A DNA stretch of 64,000 nucleotides. Origin: Flavobacterium aestivum. Its GTDB lineage: Bacteria > Bacteroidota > Bacteroidia > Flavobacteriales > Flavobacteriaceae. Shown here one piece after another: positions 54,346 to 62,991 of the stretch. The DNA lies in assembly GCF_026870175.2 (NCBI RefSeq), contig NZ_CP113977.2, positions 4,030,001 through 4,094,000 on the forward strand. The letters are read 5' to 3'. Under the pieces are notes generated by a model. It was not told the DNA's origin. It saw nothing but the letters and a program-made list of their open reading frames with translations, and did no database searches. The position numbers and the translations under genes are program-made. The number at the start of each line of letters is the position of its first letter. Position 1 is the stretch's first letter.

Positions 54346-54387
54346 AAAAAAACAGTAGTAAATAAGCACTTACTACTGTTTTTTTTT
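54346..54387. terminator. Bidirectional terminator
   Basis: AAACAGTAGTAA (54350-54361) pairs perfectly with TTACTACTGTTT (54370-54381) around an 8-base loop, with A and T runs on both sides. It serves the convergent exported-protein and aldehyde dehydrogenase genes. Confidence 0.72.
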
Positions 54388-54438
54388 AAAGTTCAAACTC
54401 TCGTTTTAAGTTAAATTTGATTCTTTATCAAAGCATCA

Positions 54439-55791
54439 TTACTCAATGATTATGGACTTCATATTCATAAATTCCTTTATTCCTACCTCAGATAATTCTC
54501 TACCATAACCTGATTTCTTTATTCCACCAAAAGGAATTCGGGAATCTGATCGCACCAAAGAATTGACAAAAACATTGCCAGCTTCGATCTTTCTGGCCAA
54601 TTTATATGCGTTCTCCCTATCCTCTGTCCATATTGACGAAGCCAAACCATATCTATGATTATTGGCAATAGCAATAGCATCATTTTCATCTTTAGCCCTA
54701 ATAATTGTAGCCAGTGGACCGAAGGTTTCTTCTTGAAAAGCTATATTATTTGAATCCACAAAATCTATTAACGTAGGCTGAAAATTGCAATGATCTCGCT
54801 CCCCTCCTACTATCACTTTTGCACCTTGTTTCAAGGAACGTTCTAATTGAAAGCTTAACTTTTCAGCCAGATCAATTCGCGCCAATGGCCCCATATGAAT
54901 TCCCTCTTGTAACGGATTTCCCTGTTGTAGCGCAGCTACTTTATTCATAAAAAGAGCTACAAACTCATCAGCTACTTTTTCGGTAACGATAAAACGCTTG
55001 GCACAAATACAAGCCTGACCAGCATTGAGCATTCTGGATTGTGTGGCTATTGTAACTGCTTTTTCTAAATCAGCATCATTCAAAACAATAAAAGCATCTG
55101 ACCCTCCTAATTCTAAAACTGATTTTTTGATATGTTTACCTGCTAATGACGCAACTGATGAACCAGCCATTTCGCTACCCGTTATAGTAACTCCATGAAC
55201 GATATCACTTGCTATCACACTTTCTACTTGTGGAATATCAATGGTTATTTGCTGAAAAACACCTTCTGGAAAACCAGCTTCCAAAAATGCATTTTCGATG
55301 GCTTTGGCACAACCAATTACATTGGGTGCGTGTTTTAAAAGTGTCACATTTCCAGCCATAATTGCTAGTGCGGCATAACGCAGCACTTGCCAAAAAGGAT
55401 AATTCCAAGGCATAATAGCAAATACAGCTCCCATCGGATCGTAAACCGACATACTTTTAAAAGGTGTATCATACTGAACCTCTTTAAGCATTTTCTCTGC
55501 ATGCTCTGCATAGAAATCACAATTCCCTGCTGATTTTTCTACTTCGGCAATTCCTTCTCGGAGAACTTTACCCATTTCATTAGTAATGAGCATTCCTAAT
55601 TCATTTTTATTGACTCGCAGAATATTTGCCAACTTTTTCATTTTATCGGACCTCTCTTGAAAACTCGTCGTACGCCAGTTTTTAAAAGCAGATTCCGATA
55701 GTTGCAATTTCTGAGTCAATTGAGCGTTCGTTAATACTTCATGCTCAGCAATAACAGCTTGTGTAAATGGATTTATAGACTTAAATATCAT
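54439..55791 (-). CDS. NAD(P)-dependent succinate-semialdehyde dehydrogenase (Sad/YneI-like)
   Basis: A 450-residue aldehyde dehydrogenase that oxidises succinate semialdehyde to succinate, or a similar aldehyde. Oxyanion N130 (MPWNYPF), general base E227 (LELGGSD) and nucleophile C261 (AGQACICAKRF) are all present. GPLARIDL and FGGIKKSGYGREL fit the short GabD2/Sad branch. It lies downstream of an Lrp gene on the same strand, and near a second dehydrogenase and an omega-aminotransferase, which supports a role in GABA or beta-alanine breakdown. Confidence 0.88.
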   Translation of the reverse strand: MIFKSINPFTQAVIAEHEVLTNAQLTQKLQLSESAFKNWRTTSFQERSDKMKKLANILRVNKNELGMLITNEMGKVLREGIAEVEKSAGNCDFYAEHAEKMLKEVQYDTPFKSMSVYDPMGAVFAIMPWNYPFWQVLRYAALAIMAGNVTLLKHAPNVIGCAKAIENAFLEAGFPEGVFQQITIDIPQVESVIASDIVHGVTITGSEMAGSSVASLAGKHIKKSVLELGGSDAFIVLNDADLEKAVTIATQSRMLNAGQACICAKRFIVTEKVADEFVALFMNKVAALQQGNPLQEGIHMGPLARIDLAEKLSFQLERSLKQGAKVIVGGERDHCNFQPTLIDFVDSNNIAFQEETFGPLATIIRAKDENDAIAIANNHRYGLASSIWTEDRENAYKLARKIEAGNVFVNSLVRSDSRIPFGGIKKSGYGRELSEVGIKEFMNMKSIIIE

Positions 55792-55920
55792 TTTCCTTTA
55801 ATTTTATATTCTCTTCCAACTTCATCTCAAAGATGATAGAAATACATCTAGAATTCCCTCGAGTTACAATAATCAATGTGATTAAGTATAATTAAACAAC
55901 TGAATTTATCGCCGCTCGTT

Positions 55921-56397
55921 TTACTTACTTGACAATTTTGCCAACTCCAAATCTGGTTGTGAAATTTTATAAATCTTCATATACATATTTGTTTTAGTAT
56001 CAAAAACACCTTCTAAAACATGTATTTTTTCTCCAATTAAATTATTCAAATGTTCCATATCCCGACACATTACATTCGCTTCAATATCAAAATCACCAGA
56101 AACCGATGCTAGAAAACTAACTTCAGGTAATTTTGACAATTCCTCAAAAATAGAATTCATGAACGTTTTAGGCTTGACCGAAATCAAAATACTGGCATAC
56201 GCATTAAAACCAATTTTATTCGGATCAATTCTTCCAATAATTTTCAAAGTCCCATCCTCAACCAAATTGATATATCGATGCCTAATGGTACTTACAGCAA
56301 CATTAATCTCTTTTGAAATTTCTGTAAATGACATTCTACCATCTTTTTGAAGCAATGTCAAAATTTGAAAATCTAATTCATCATCTAATACACTCAT
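55921..56397 (-). CDS. Lrp/AsnC-family transcriptional regulator
   Basis: A 158-residue regulator. An N-terminal winged helix-turn-helix (about 1-60: ELDFQILTLLQKDGRMSFTE, then VSTIRHRY) is followed by a RAM ligand-binding domain (about 70-150, with PEVSFLASVSGDFDIE). Lrp-type proteins sense amino acids. The ATG at 56397 (MSVLDDELD) is chosen over a longer frame from 56469. It lies between a dehydrogenase gene and the divergent mmsA, and probably controls both. Confidence 0.91.
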   Translation of the reverse strand: MSVLDDELDFQILTLLQKDGRMSFTEISKEINVAVSTIRHRYINLVEDGTLKIIGRIDPNKIGFNAYASILISVKPKTFMNSIFEELSKLPEVSFLASVSGDFDIEANVMCRDMEHLNNLIGEKIHVLEGVFDTKTNMYMKIYKISQPDLELAKLSSK

Positions 56398-56701
56398 ATA
56401 TAGCAGCTTATTTTTGTAAAGATTACACAACAAATCAAATGTAATTAATTTATTTACAATAAAAAACAACTATTTTGTTTTATTTTTAAAAAGCAAACTT
56501 CTTTTTTGCAATTTATTCTACTCTTGTTTTTATTACAAAAGTTTATGTTTTATGAATCAACTCTCTTTAAAACTCTTGAGATTGCAAATAAATCAACAGA
56601 CAATCCTTTATTTCACAAATCCTATAATGCTTTTATTACCAACAAAATACGTTATGCTTTTATATATTTTGTATTTTTAGAAAAACATAAAACCAAAAAA
56701 A
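56398..56701. other. 304-base divergent control region, lrp/mmsA
   Basis: AT-rich, no gene. As the shared upstream region of an Lrp-type regulator and mmsA, it is the likely Lrp target. A TATATATTTTGTATTTTT stretch before mmsA is close to the -7 consensus. No clear palindromic operator is seen. Confidence 0.45.
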
Positions 56702-58159
56702 ATGCTATTTAACGAAGTAAAAAACTTTATAAACGGGGAATTCAAATCTGGAAGTTCAACAAAAACACATTCCGTTATCTCTCCGCTAGACGGCAAAGAA
56801 TTAGCAACATTCAAAGAATCTACAATGGAAGATTTGAATGAAATTATAATAGCCGCGCAAAAAGCTCAAAAAGCTTGGCAAAAAATCACTCTAAAAGACA
56901 GAGTTCAAATCTTCTACAAATACAAACAATTATTAGAAAAAAACAGTGAAGAACTAACCGAAATCATTCATCTTGAAAACGGAAAAATTCTTAGCGAAGC
57001 TAAAGCCGAGGTTGACAAAGCCATAGAATTGACCGAATTTGCCTGTTCCTTGCCACAATTCATCAATGGCGAAAATATGGAGGTTAGCAAAGGTGTTTTT
57101 TGTTCCTCTACAAAAGTTCCTTTAGGAATTGTAGCCTCTATTGTACCTTTTAATTTTCCGATTATGGTACCGCATTGGACTATTGTAAACGCAATAGCTC
57201 TTGGAAATGCTTTTATTCTAAAACCTTCTGAAGCAGTACCAATAAGCAGTCAATATACAGCCAAACTCTTAAAAGAAGCTGGACTTCCTGACGGATTATT
57301 CAGCATTATAAATGGCACACAAACTACGGTAGAAAACATTTGTGACCATCCGGAAATTCAGGCAATCACTTTCGTAGGCTCTACCAAAGTAGCCAAAATT
57401 GTGTACCAAAGAGCCAGCAATAACCTAAAGCAAGTACTGGCACTTGGAGGTGCAAAAAATCATATCCTATTATTACCTGATGCCCATCCTGAAATGGCAT
57501 CCTCTAATATTGCTGCCTCAATGAGTGGCTGTGCAGGACAAAGATGTATGGCTGCATCGACCTTAATAGCCGTAGGAAATTGTGACGCTACACTAAATAG
57601 ATTGATAACTGATGCCCAAAAAATTCAATGCGGAACTACGTTAGGTTCCGTTATTTCTAAAGCTGCCAAAGACAGAATTGAATCCTATATTACTGAAGCC
57701 GAACAACAAGGCGCCAAAATTATTTTAGACGGCCGTAACACTATTGTTCCCGGAAAAGAAAATGGGTATTATGTTGGTCCTACTCTAATTGACTATGCTA
57801 CAGCCGATATGAAAATTGCTAAAGAAGAAATTTTTGGCCCCGTTCTAACCATTGTTCGTGTAAACACTATTGATGAAGCATTGGCAATAGAAAACGCTAA
57901 TCCGTACGGAAATGCTTGTTCTGTCTTTACGCAAAGCGGTGGTTTGGCTAATTACGTTACCGAACATGCCTCGGCAGGAATGTGTGGTGTAAACATTGGT
58001 GTTCCAGTTCCTAGAGAGCCTTTCGGCTTTGGAGGATGGAATCAATCCCATTTTGGCTCTGGCGATATTACAGGAAAAAGCGCTATCAACTTTTTTACCA
58101 AAGAAAAGAAAACCACTACCAAATGGAATCCAGAAGCGAGAATCAACTGGATGAGTTAA
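56702..58159 (+). CDS. mmsA: CoA-acylating methylmalonate-semialdehyde dehydrogenase
   Basis: A 485-residue aldehyde dehydrogenase that turns methylmalonate or malonate semialdehyde, with CoA and NAD, into propionyl- or acetyl-CoA. GCAGQRCMA holds the nucleophile C282; N151 (PFNFP) is the oxyanion residue. The general-base glutamate of other dehydrogenases is replaced (LALGGAKNH), which is typical of this CoA-dependent family. Beside an Lrp gene, a semialdehyde dehydrogenase and an omega-aminotransferase it suggests beta-alanine or valine breakdown. Confidence 0.92.
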   Translation: MLFNEVKNFINGEFKSGSSTKTHSVISPLDGKELATFKESTMEDLNEIIIAAQKAQKAWQKITLKDRVQIFYKYKQLLEKNSEELTEIIHLENGKILSEAKAEVDKAIELTEFACSLPQFINGENMEVSKGVFCSSTKVPLGIVASIVPFNFPIMVPHWTIVNAIALGNAFILKPSEAVPISSQYTAKLLKEAGLPDGLFSIINGTQTTVENICDHPEIQAITFVGSTKVAKIVYQRASNNLKQVLALGGAKNHILLLPDAHPEMASSNIAASMSGCAGQRCMAASTLIAVGNCDATLNRLITDAQKIQCGTTLGSVISKAAKDRIESYITEAEQQGAKIILDGRNTIVPGKENGYYVGPTLIDYATADMKIAKEEIFGPVLTIVRVNTIDEALAIENANPYGNACSVFTQSGGLANYVTEHASAGMCGVNIGVPVPREPFGFGGWNQSHFGSGDITGKSAINFFTKEKKTTTKWNPEARINWMS

Positions 58160-58340
58160 TGATTCTAATTTTAAAATATTTATCTTAAAAACATCATGGC
58201 TATTTATATAAATTAAAAAATAAGTTCTCATTGATGTCTTGTAAGAATTTTTATTTTAATATTTAGTCCAAAAGCCAATCTGAATAGTTATAGATTTTTT
58301 TTGTAACTTTAGACAACTAACCATTAAAAACCAACTGATT

Positions 58341-58790
58341 ATGATACGTAAAGCCACTATAAAGGACTTAGATCAATTGACTAATTTATTTGATCAATAT
58401 GTAGTTTTTTATATGAAACCATCCAATTATGAAAAACACAAAGAATATCTAAAGGAAAGAATAGAAAATAATGAAGCTACTATTTTCATCGCTTGCGACG
58501 AAGCCAATGCTGATAAAATAGTTGGCTTTGCACTTATTTACGTTACTTTTTCTTCGTTGGCTCTCAATAGAATTTTGATTTTAAATGATCTTTTTGTTGA
58601 TGACTCCGTTCGAAAAAACGGAATTGGCGAAAAACTAATTCAAAAAACAGTTGAGTTCGCGAAAGAATTAGGTTCTAATATCATACGATTACGAACCGCA
58701 AAAAACAATACTGCCGCCCAAGGTTTATACAACAAAATGGGCTTTGTAAGAGAAGACTACCTCTATAGTTACGACCTTACCGTTAACTAA
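58341..58790 (+). CDS. GNAT-family N-acetyltransferase
   Basis: A 149-residue acetyltransferase. ILNDLFVDDSVRKNGIGEKL carries the acetyl-CoA pyrophosphate loop (R/Q-x-x-G-x-G/A as RKNGIG). AAQGLYNKMGFVRED is the usual C-terminal strand and helix. The acceptor is unknown. It lies 28 bases before the aminotransferase gene, in what may be one transcript, so an amine or amino-acid acceptor from that pathway is conceivable. Confidence 0.88.
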   Translation: MIRKATIKDLDQLTNLFDQYVVFYMKPSNYEKHKEYLKERIENNEATIFIACDEANADKIVGFALIYVTFSSLALNRILILNDLFVDDSVRKNGIGEKLIQKTVEFAKELGSNIIRLRTAKNNTAAQGLYNKMGFVREDYLYSYDLTVN

Positions 58791-58817
58791 TTACTAACTA
58801 CAACTGATTAGATAAAA

Positions 58818-60152
58818 ATGTTAAGCAAAGAACAAATCATAAGTGACAGCAAAGAATTCAGTTTATTTTCATGGTCCGCACAAGCCAATATAAACCCCAT
58901 AGCGATAGAAAAAGCCAAAGGGGTTTATTTATATGACTACGATGGTAACAAGATAATCGATTTTTCGTCAGGATTAATGTCTGTAAATATTGGGCATGGC
59001 GATCAAAGAGTTACCGCAGCAGTGGTTGAACAAATGCAAAAAGTAAGTTATGTAACACCAACCTGCACCACCGAAATAAGAGCCAAACTGTCCAAAAAAT
59101 TGTCTGAAATATGCCCTGGTGATTTGAATAAAGCTTTCTTTACATTATGCGGCACCTCATCTGTAGATAATGCCATAAAACTGGCAAGATTATATACTGG
59201 GAGACATAAAATCATTGGGAGATACAGAGCTTTTCATGGAGGCTCCATAGGCGGAATGTCTGTAGGTGGAGATCCACGAAAACTAGCCAATGATACTCAA
59301 CAAATGCCCAACGCGGTACTTTTAGATGACCCCTACTATTTCTTTGGAATGAAAGGGCTAGATGAGGCTACAAAATTGAGTTTAAGCTTAGAATATGTAG
59401 AAAGAATAATCCATTTTGAAGGAAAGACAAATATTGCAGCATTCATTTTTGAAGGCGAAAGCGGTTCTTCGGGCTGTTTGCATTATCCAAAAGGATATCT
59501 AAAAGGAATAAAGGCTCTTTGCGAAAAATATGATATCCTTTTTATTGCAGATGAAGTAATGAGCGGATTTGGAAGAACCGGAAAATGGTTCGGATTTGAA
59601 AACCATGATATTATTCCCGATATGATTTGTATGGCCAAAGGATTAACATCATCTTATCTCCCTTTGGGCTGTTTGATGGTTTCCGATAAAATAGCCGCAA
59701 AATTCGACAATACTCCAATGATGATCGGACTTACTTACAATGCCCACCCAGTAGCTTTGGCAGCAGCATTAGCAGTAATAAACATTTATGAAAGTGATAA
59801 TTTAATAGCAAACACTCAAAAAATGGGTGCTTATCTAGAGTCACAAATAGAAGCAATGCGCGCAAAGCATCCAAGTATGGGTGCTTTTAGGAACACTGGT
59901 CTGTTGGGATGTCTTGATGTTTTAAAAAATAAAACTACTGGCGAGCTAATTGCTCCCTATAACGCCAGTGGTGAAGACCTAAAGATAACAAACCTTATTG
60001 CGGCCAAATTGAGAGCTTTGGGATTATATACTTTTGTACGTTGGGGCTACATTTTTATAGCTCCTCCATTATGCATTACTGAGTCTGAGATAGACGAAGG
60101 TTTGGCTATTATTTCTGAAGCTCTGAAAATAGCTGATGAACATTTAGTATAG
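58818..60152 (+). CDS. Class III (omega) aminotransferase
   Basis: A 444-residue PLP aminotransferase. FIADEVMSGFGRTG binds the pyridinium nitrogen and MAKGLTSSYLPLG carries the PLP lysine (about K274). LCGTSSVDNAIKLAR is the phosphate-binding region. Enzymes of this class move an omega-amino group, such as beta-alanine, GABA or taurine, to pyruvate or 2-oxoglutarate. The nearby mmsA and succinate-semialdehyde dehydrogenase would use the aldehyde products, which favours beta-alanine or GABA. Confidence 0.88.
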   Translation: MLSKEQIISDSKEFSLFSWSAQANINPIAIEKAKGVYLYDYDGNKIIDFSSGLMSVNIGHGDQRVTAAVVEQMQKVSYVTPTCTTEIRAKLSKKLSEICPGDLNKAFFTLCGTSSVDNAIKLARLYTGRHKIIGRYRAFHGGSIGGMSVGGDPRKLANDTQQMPNAVLLDDPYYFFGMKGLDEATKLSLSLEYVERIIHFEGKTNIAAFIFEGESGSSGCLHYPKGYLKGIKALCEKYDILFIADEVMSGFGRTGKWFGFENHDIIPDMICMAKGLTSSYLPLGCLMVSDKIAAKFDNTPMMIGLTYNAHPVALAAALAVINIYESDNLIANTQKMGAYLESQIEAMRAKHPSMGAFRNTGLLGCLDVLKNKTTGELIAPYNASGEDLKITNLIAAKLRALGLYTFVRWGYIFIAPPLCITESEIDEGLAIISEALKIADEHLV

Positions 60153-60163
60153 AAAAAACACTC

Positions 60164-61093
60164 CTACCAATTCGCTAAATTATTTTTAAAATTATTTTCT
60201 ATTGCAATTTTTTCAAAGTCATCATTTTCAACTTTCAGTTTACTTCTAAAATAAAAATTGATAAAATCAGATTTAGATAACTTAATTATATCTTCAAAAT
60301 TTACAACAGAATCTGTAATAGCTATTTTGTTTAAATTATTTAGTTTAAAAATTGCTTGAATATCCTTTAACTTTTTATTAGTTAACAATTGTACTTTAGT
60401 CACTTTGTTACTGAGTTCTGGAAATTTTTCTATGCTTGTATTGTTTATTATTATATTTTCTAAATGCATTAAATTAGATAGAAAAGAAAAATCTATGATT
60501 TTTTTGCAGTTAACAAGTTCAATATTAACGATGTTTGGGAATTTTTCAATTAATAAATTTTCGCTAATTAACTCTTTAGAAATTTTTAGATGTTTCAAAT
60601 TTATATTTGCTTCAACTTTTGATAAGTCTAATTTTTCTATTGCCAATTTTTCAAGATTAAAATTCTCGAGTAATTTATATTTTTTACCATCACTTAAAGC
60701 TTCAATTTCAAATATTTTGATATTGCTGAATTTACTAATTACTTCAACATCTATATTTTTATTGTAATATCCAGATAGTTTAAAACTTACTAAATCAGTA
60801 ATATTTTGCACATTTTTAATTTCTTCCAACTCTTTTGAAGAGTTGGATAAAATCACTAAATTACTGATATTACTTAAATAATTTAGAACATCTAAGTTCC
60901 TTATTAAAACATCTGTGCTTGCTTTATTTGAATCACAAACTAATACTAATTTTATTTCTTTTCCTGAAATATATTTATTTGCCTCTATTAATACCTGCTC
61001 TTGACAACCTTTTTCAATCGCAATAATTTTATCTTCTAAAATTTGATTTAACTTAGTTTTTAAATCATTTACTCCAATATTATCTATATTCAT
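60164..61093 (-). CDS. Unknown protein with LRR-like repeats
   Basis: A 309-residue soluble protein. From about residue 120 on it has repeated strand-turn units with Leu/Ile and Asn (INLKHLKISKELISENLL, LMHLENIIINNTSIEKFPEL, LNNLNKIAITDSVVNF), resembling leucine-rich repeats. No signal peptide or membrane segment. The ATG at 61093 is used; a GTG at 61111 would add six residues. It is more AT- and Lys/Asn-rich than its neighbours and splits the aminotransferase and aldo/keto reductase genes. Its family and role are unknown to me. Confidence 0.68.
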   Translation of the reverse strand: MNIDNIGVNDLKTKLNQILEDKIIAIEKGCQEQVLIEANKYISGKEIKLVLVCDSNKASTDVLIRNLDVLNYLSNISNLVILSNSSKELEEIKNVQNITDLVSFKLSGYYNKNIDVEVISKFSNIKIFEIEALSDGKKYKLLENFNLEKLAIEKLDLSKVEANINLKHLKISKELISENLLIEKFPNIVNIELVNCKKIIDFSFLSNLMHLENIIINNTSIEKFPELSNKVTKVQLLTNKKLKDIQAIFKLNNLNKIAITDSVVNFEDIIKLSKSDFINFYFRSKLKVENDDFEKIAIENNFKNNLANW

Positions 61094-61158
61094 ATTATTT
61101 ATTATTTGCACCTTTTTATAGGCTTAAATTGTGACCCCATTAGAATCACTCCATTTTT

Positions 61159-62118
61159 TTATGCTTTTAAAATTCGTTCGATTTTCTCTAGTTCATCATT
61201 AGAAAACGATAGATTCTCCAAAGAATCAATATTATTATGCAATTGAGAAACAGAACTAGCTCCAATCAATACCGAAGTGACTCTACTGTCTTTTAGCAAC
61301 CAAGCCAGAGCCATTTGTGCCAACGATTGATTTCTATCTTGGGCAATAGTATTTAGCTCAATACTTTTTTGAATTCTCAGTTCGGTAACCTCATCGGTTT
61401 TTAAATGTCCATTAGGATTTGAAGCTCTAGAATTTTCGGGTATTCCTTTTAAGTATTTGTCGGTTAAAAGTCCTTGTGCCAAAGGAGAAAAGGCTATGCA
61501 ACCTACTCCCTTTTCTTCAAGAACGTCTAGCAATCCTTCTTCTGGTTGTCGAACAAACATCGAATATTTCACTTGATGAATCAAACAAGGTGTTCCCAAT
61601 CGCTTCAAAATTTCGGTAGCTTCTCTGGTTTGTTCCGCATTGTAATTGGAAATCCCAGCATACAGTGCTTTTCCGCTTCGAACGGCATGATCTAATGCCA
61701 TCATTGTTTCTTCCATTGGTGTTTCCGGGTCTGGACGATGCGAATAAAAAATATCTACATATTCCAAGTCCATTCGTTTTAAGCTTTGATCCAAACTCGA
61801 CAATAAATACTTGCGGGAACCCCAGTCTCCATAAGGACCATTCCACATAGTATATCCAGCTTTGGTCGAAATTACGATTTCATCTCGAAGATTTCCCTGA
61901 AAATTATTTTTAATAATTTTTCCAAAATTAGTCTCTGCAGAACCCGGTACTGGCCCATAATTATTAGCTAAATCAAAATGAGTTATTCCTTTATCAAAAG
62001 CTGCTTTGGCAATATTTTCGGCATTTTCGAAAGAATCAACCGACCCAAAATTATGCCATAATCCTAAAGAAACTTGCGGTAATAACAATCCGCTTTTTCC
62101 ACATCTGTTGTATTTCAT
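61159..62118 (-). CDS. Aldo/keto reductase (YghZ/L-glyceraldehyde-3-P reductase-like)
   Basis: A 319-residue NADPH-dependent TIM-barrel reductase. The catalytic tetrad is visible: D in HFDLANNYG, Y in the same motif, K in ISTKAGY and H in IFYSHRPD. YTMWNGPYGDWGSRKYL is typical of the YghZ/KCNAB-like branch, which reduces methylglyoxal or L-glyceraldehyde 3-phosphate. It is a single-gene unit. The physiological substrate cannot be told. Confidence 0.9.
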   Translation of the reverse strand: MKYNRCGKSGLLLPQVSLGLWHNFGSVDSFENAENIAKAAFDKGITHFDLANNYGPVPGSAETNFGKIIKNNFQGNLRDEIVISTKAGYTMWNGPYGDWGSRKYLLSSLDQSLKRMDLEYVDIFYSHRPDPETPMEETMMALDHAVRSGKALYAGISNYNAEQTREATEILKRLGTPCLIHQVKYSMFVRQPEEGLLDVLEEKGVGCIAFSPLAQGLLTDKYLKGIPENSRASNPNGHLKTDEVTELRIQKSIELNTIAQDRNQSLAQMALAWLLKDSRVTSVLIGASSVSQLHNNIDSLENLSFSNDELEKIERILKA

Positions 62119-62310
62119 TGTTCAAATTTTACAGTATTAAATCAATTAATTACTCCATACCTTTTAAGAATACAAAATGCTTTTTTTAGCAAATTCGTAT
62201 TCAATACTAAAACTATTAAATGGTCATGATTCCAAAAATACAAATTTAAACAGAAAATGGCTATATTATTAATTATATCCTTTTGTAACTTTTTAAAAAG
62301 GTTATATAAA

Positions 62311-62340
62311 CAAGAAACCACCTGAAGAGGTGGTTTCTTG
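62311..62340 (-). terminator. Hairpin downstream of the DUF1573 gene
   Basis: A perfect 13-bp stem (CAAGAAACCACCT with AGGTGGTTTCTTG) encloses a GAAG loop, 20 bases after the DUF1573 stop. The T-run on the minus strand is weak (TTTATAT). Confidence 0.55.
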
Positions 62341-62360
62341 TACATTTTTACAATTTAAAA

Positions 62361-62792
62361 TTAACTTTTTGTACCAGTAGATGCCGCAACAACAGTTCCT
62401 TTTATAGTCAAAATTTTAGGAGTTGTATCATCATTAGTCGTTACGGATACTGTTTTGGTAAACGCTCCAGCATTAACAGCATTATATGTCGCTGTAACGG
62501 TACCTGTTTTCCCTGGAGCTATTGGAGTTTTTGTATAACTTGTAGCCGTACATCCGCAAGAACCTTGAACGTTTGTAACCAGAATAGCAGTTTTTCCTGT
62601 ATTTTTAAATTCAAAAACTATAGGCTTGGGAGTATTTTGAGGAATATTGCCCACATCTATACTTTCACTTTTCCATACAATTGAAGAAGTTGTACTTACC
62701 TCTTTTTTCACTAGCGCATTTATTGGAGCGATAGCAGAAAATGACATTAATCCTAAACTTAATGCCAACATTGAAATTCTTATAATTTTCAT
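62361..62792 (-). CDS. DUF1573 domain-containing exported protein
   Basis: A 143-residue secreted protein. Signal peptide about 1-25. The rest is a DUF1573 beta-sandwich: HVGNIP-like VGNIPQNTPKPIVFEFKN, TNVQGSCGCTATSY with the usual CGC pair, and NDDTTPKILTIKG. DUF1573 resembles immunoglobulin-like domains; its function is not known. It is divergent from the histidine kinase at the window end. Confidence 0.87.
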   Translation of the reverse strand: MKIIRISMLALSLGLMSFSAIAPINALVKKEVSTTSSIVWKSESIDVGNIPQNTPKPIVFEFKNTGKTAILVTNVQGSCGCTATSYTKTPIAPGKTGTVTATYNAVNAGAFTKTVSVTTNDDTTPKILTIKGTVVAASTGTKS

Positions 62793-62991
62793 AACTCGAT
62801 TTTTTTTAATCTGCCCGAATTGTCAGGTTATTTCAGATTTTGGTTAATAGTTTGTTTTAATTAATCAATTCAAAATTAGATTAGAAAAACTCACCCCCTT
62901 GTTAAGCGGTTTCAAATGTTTGTTAACGACTTGTTAATACAAAAAAGGCAGCTAAATTTTGATTAATATTACAGTCTGAAATCCTATTCAT

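Noticed and set aside
56398..56469. Longer Lrp with a hydrophobic leader
   Set aside because: Lrp proteins are cytosolic and start close to the helix-turn-helix; the leader is chance coding.
56506..56712. Small plus-strand open frame before mmsA
   Set aside because: Begins with a non-ATG codon, lacks a domain and overlaps the mmsA start; it is AT-rich control DNA.
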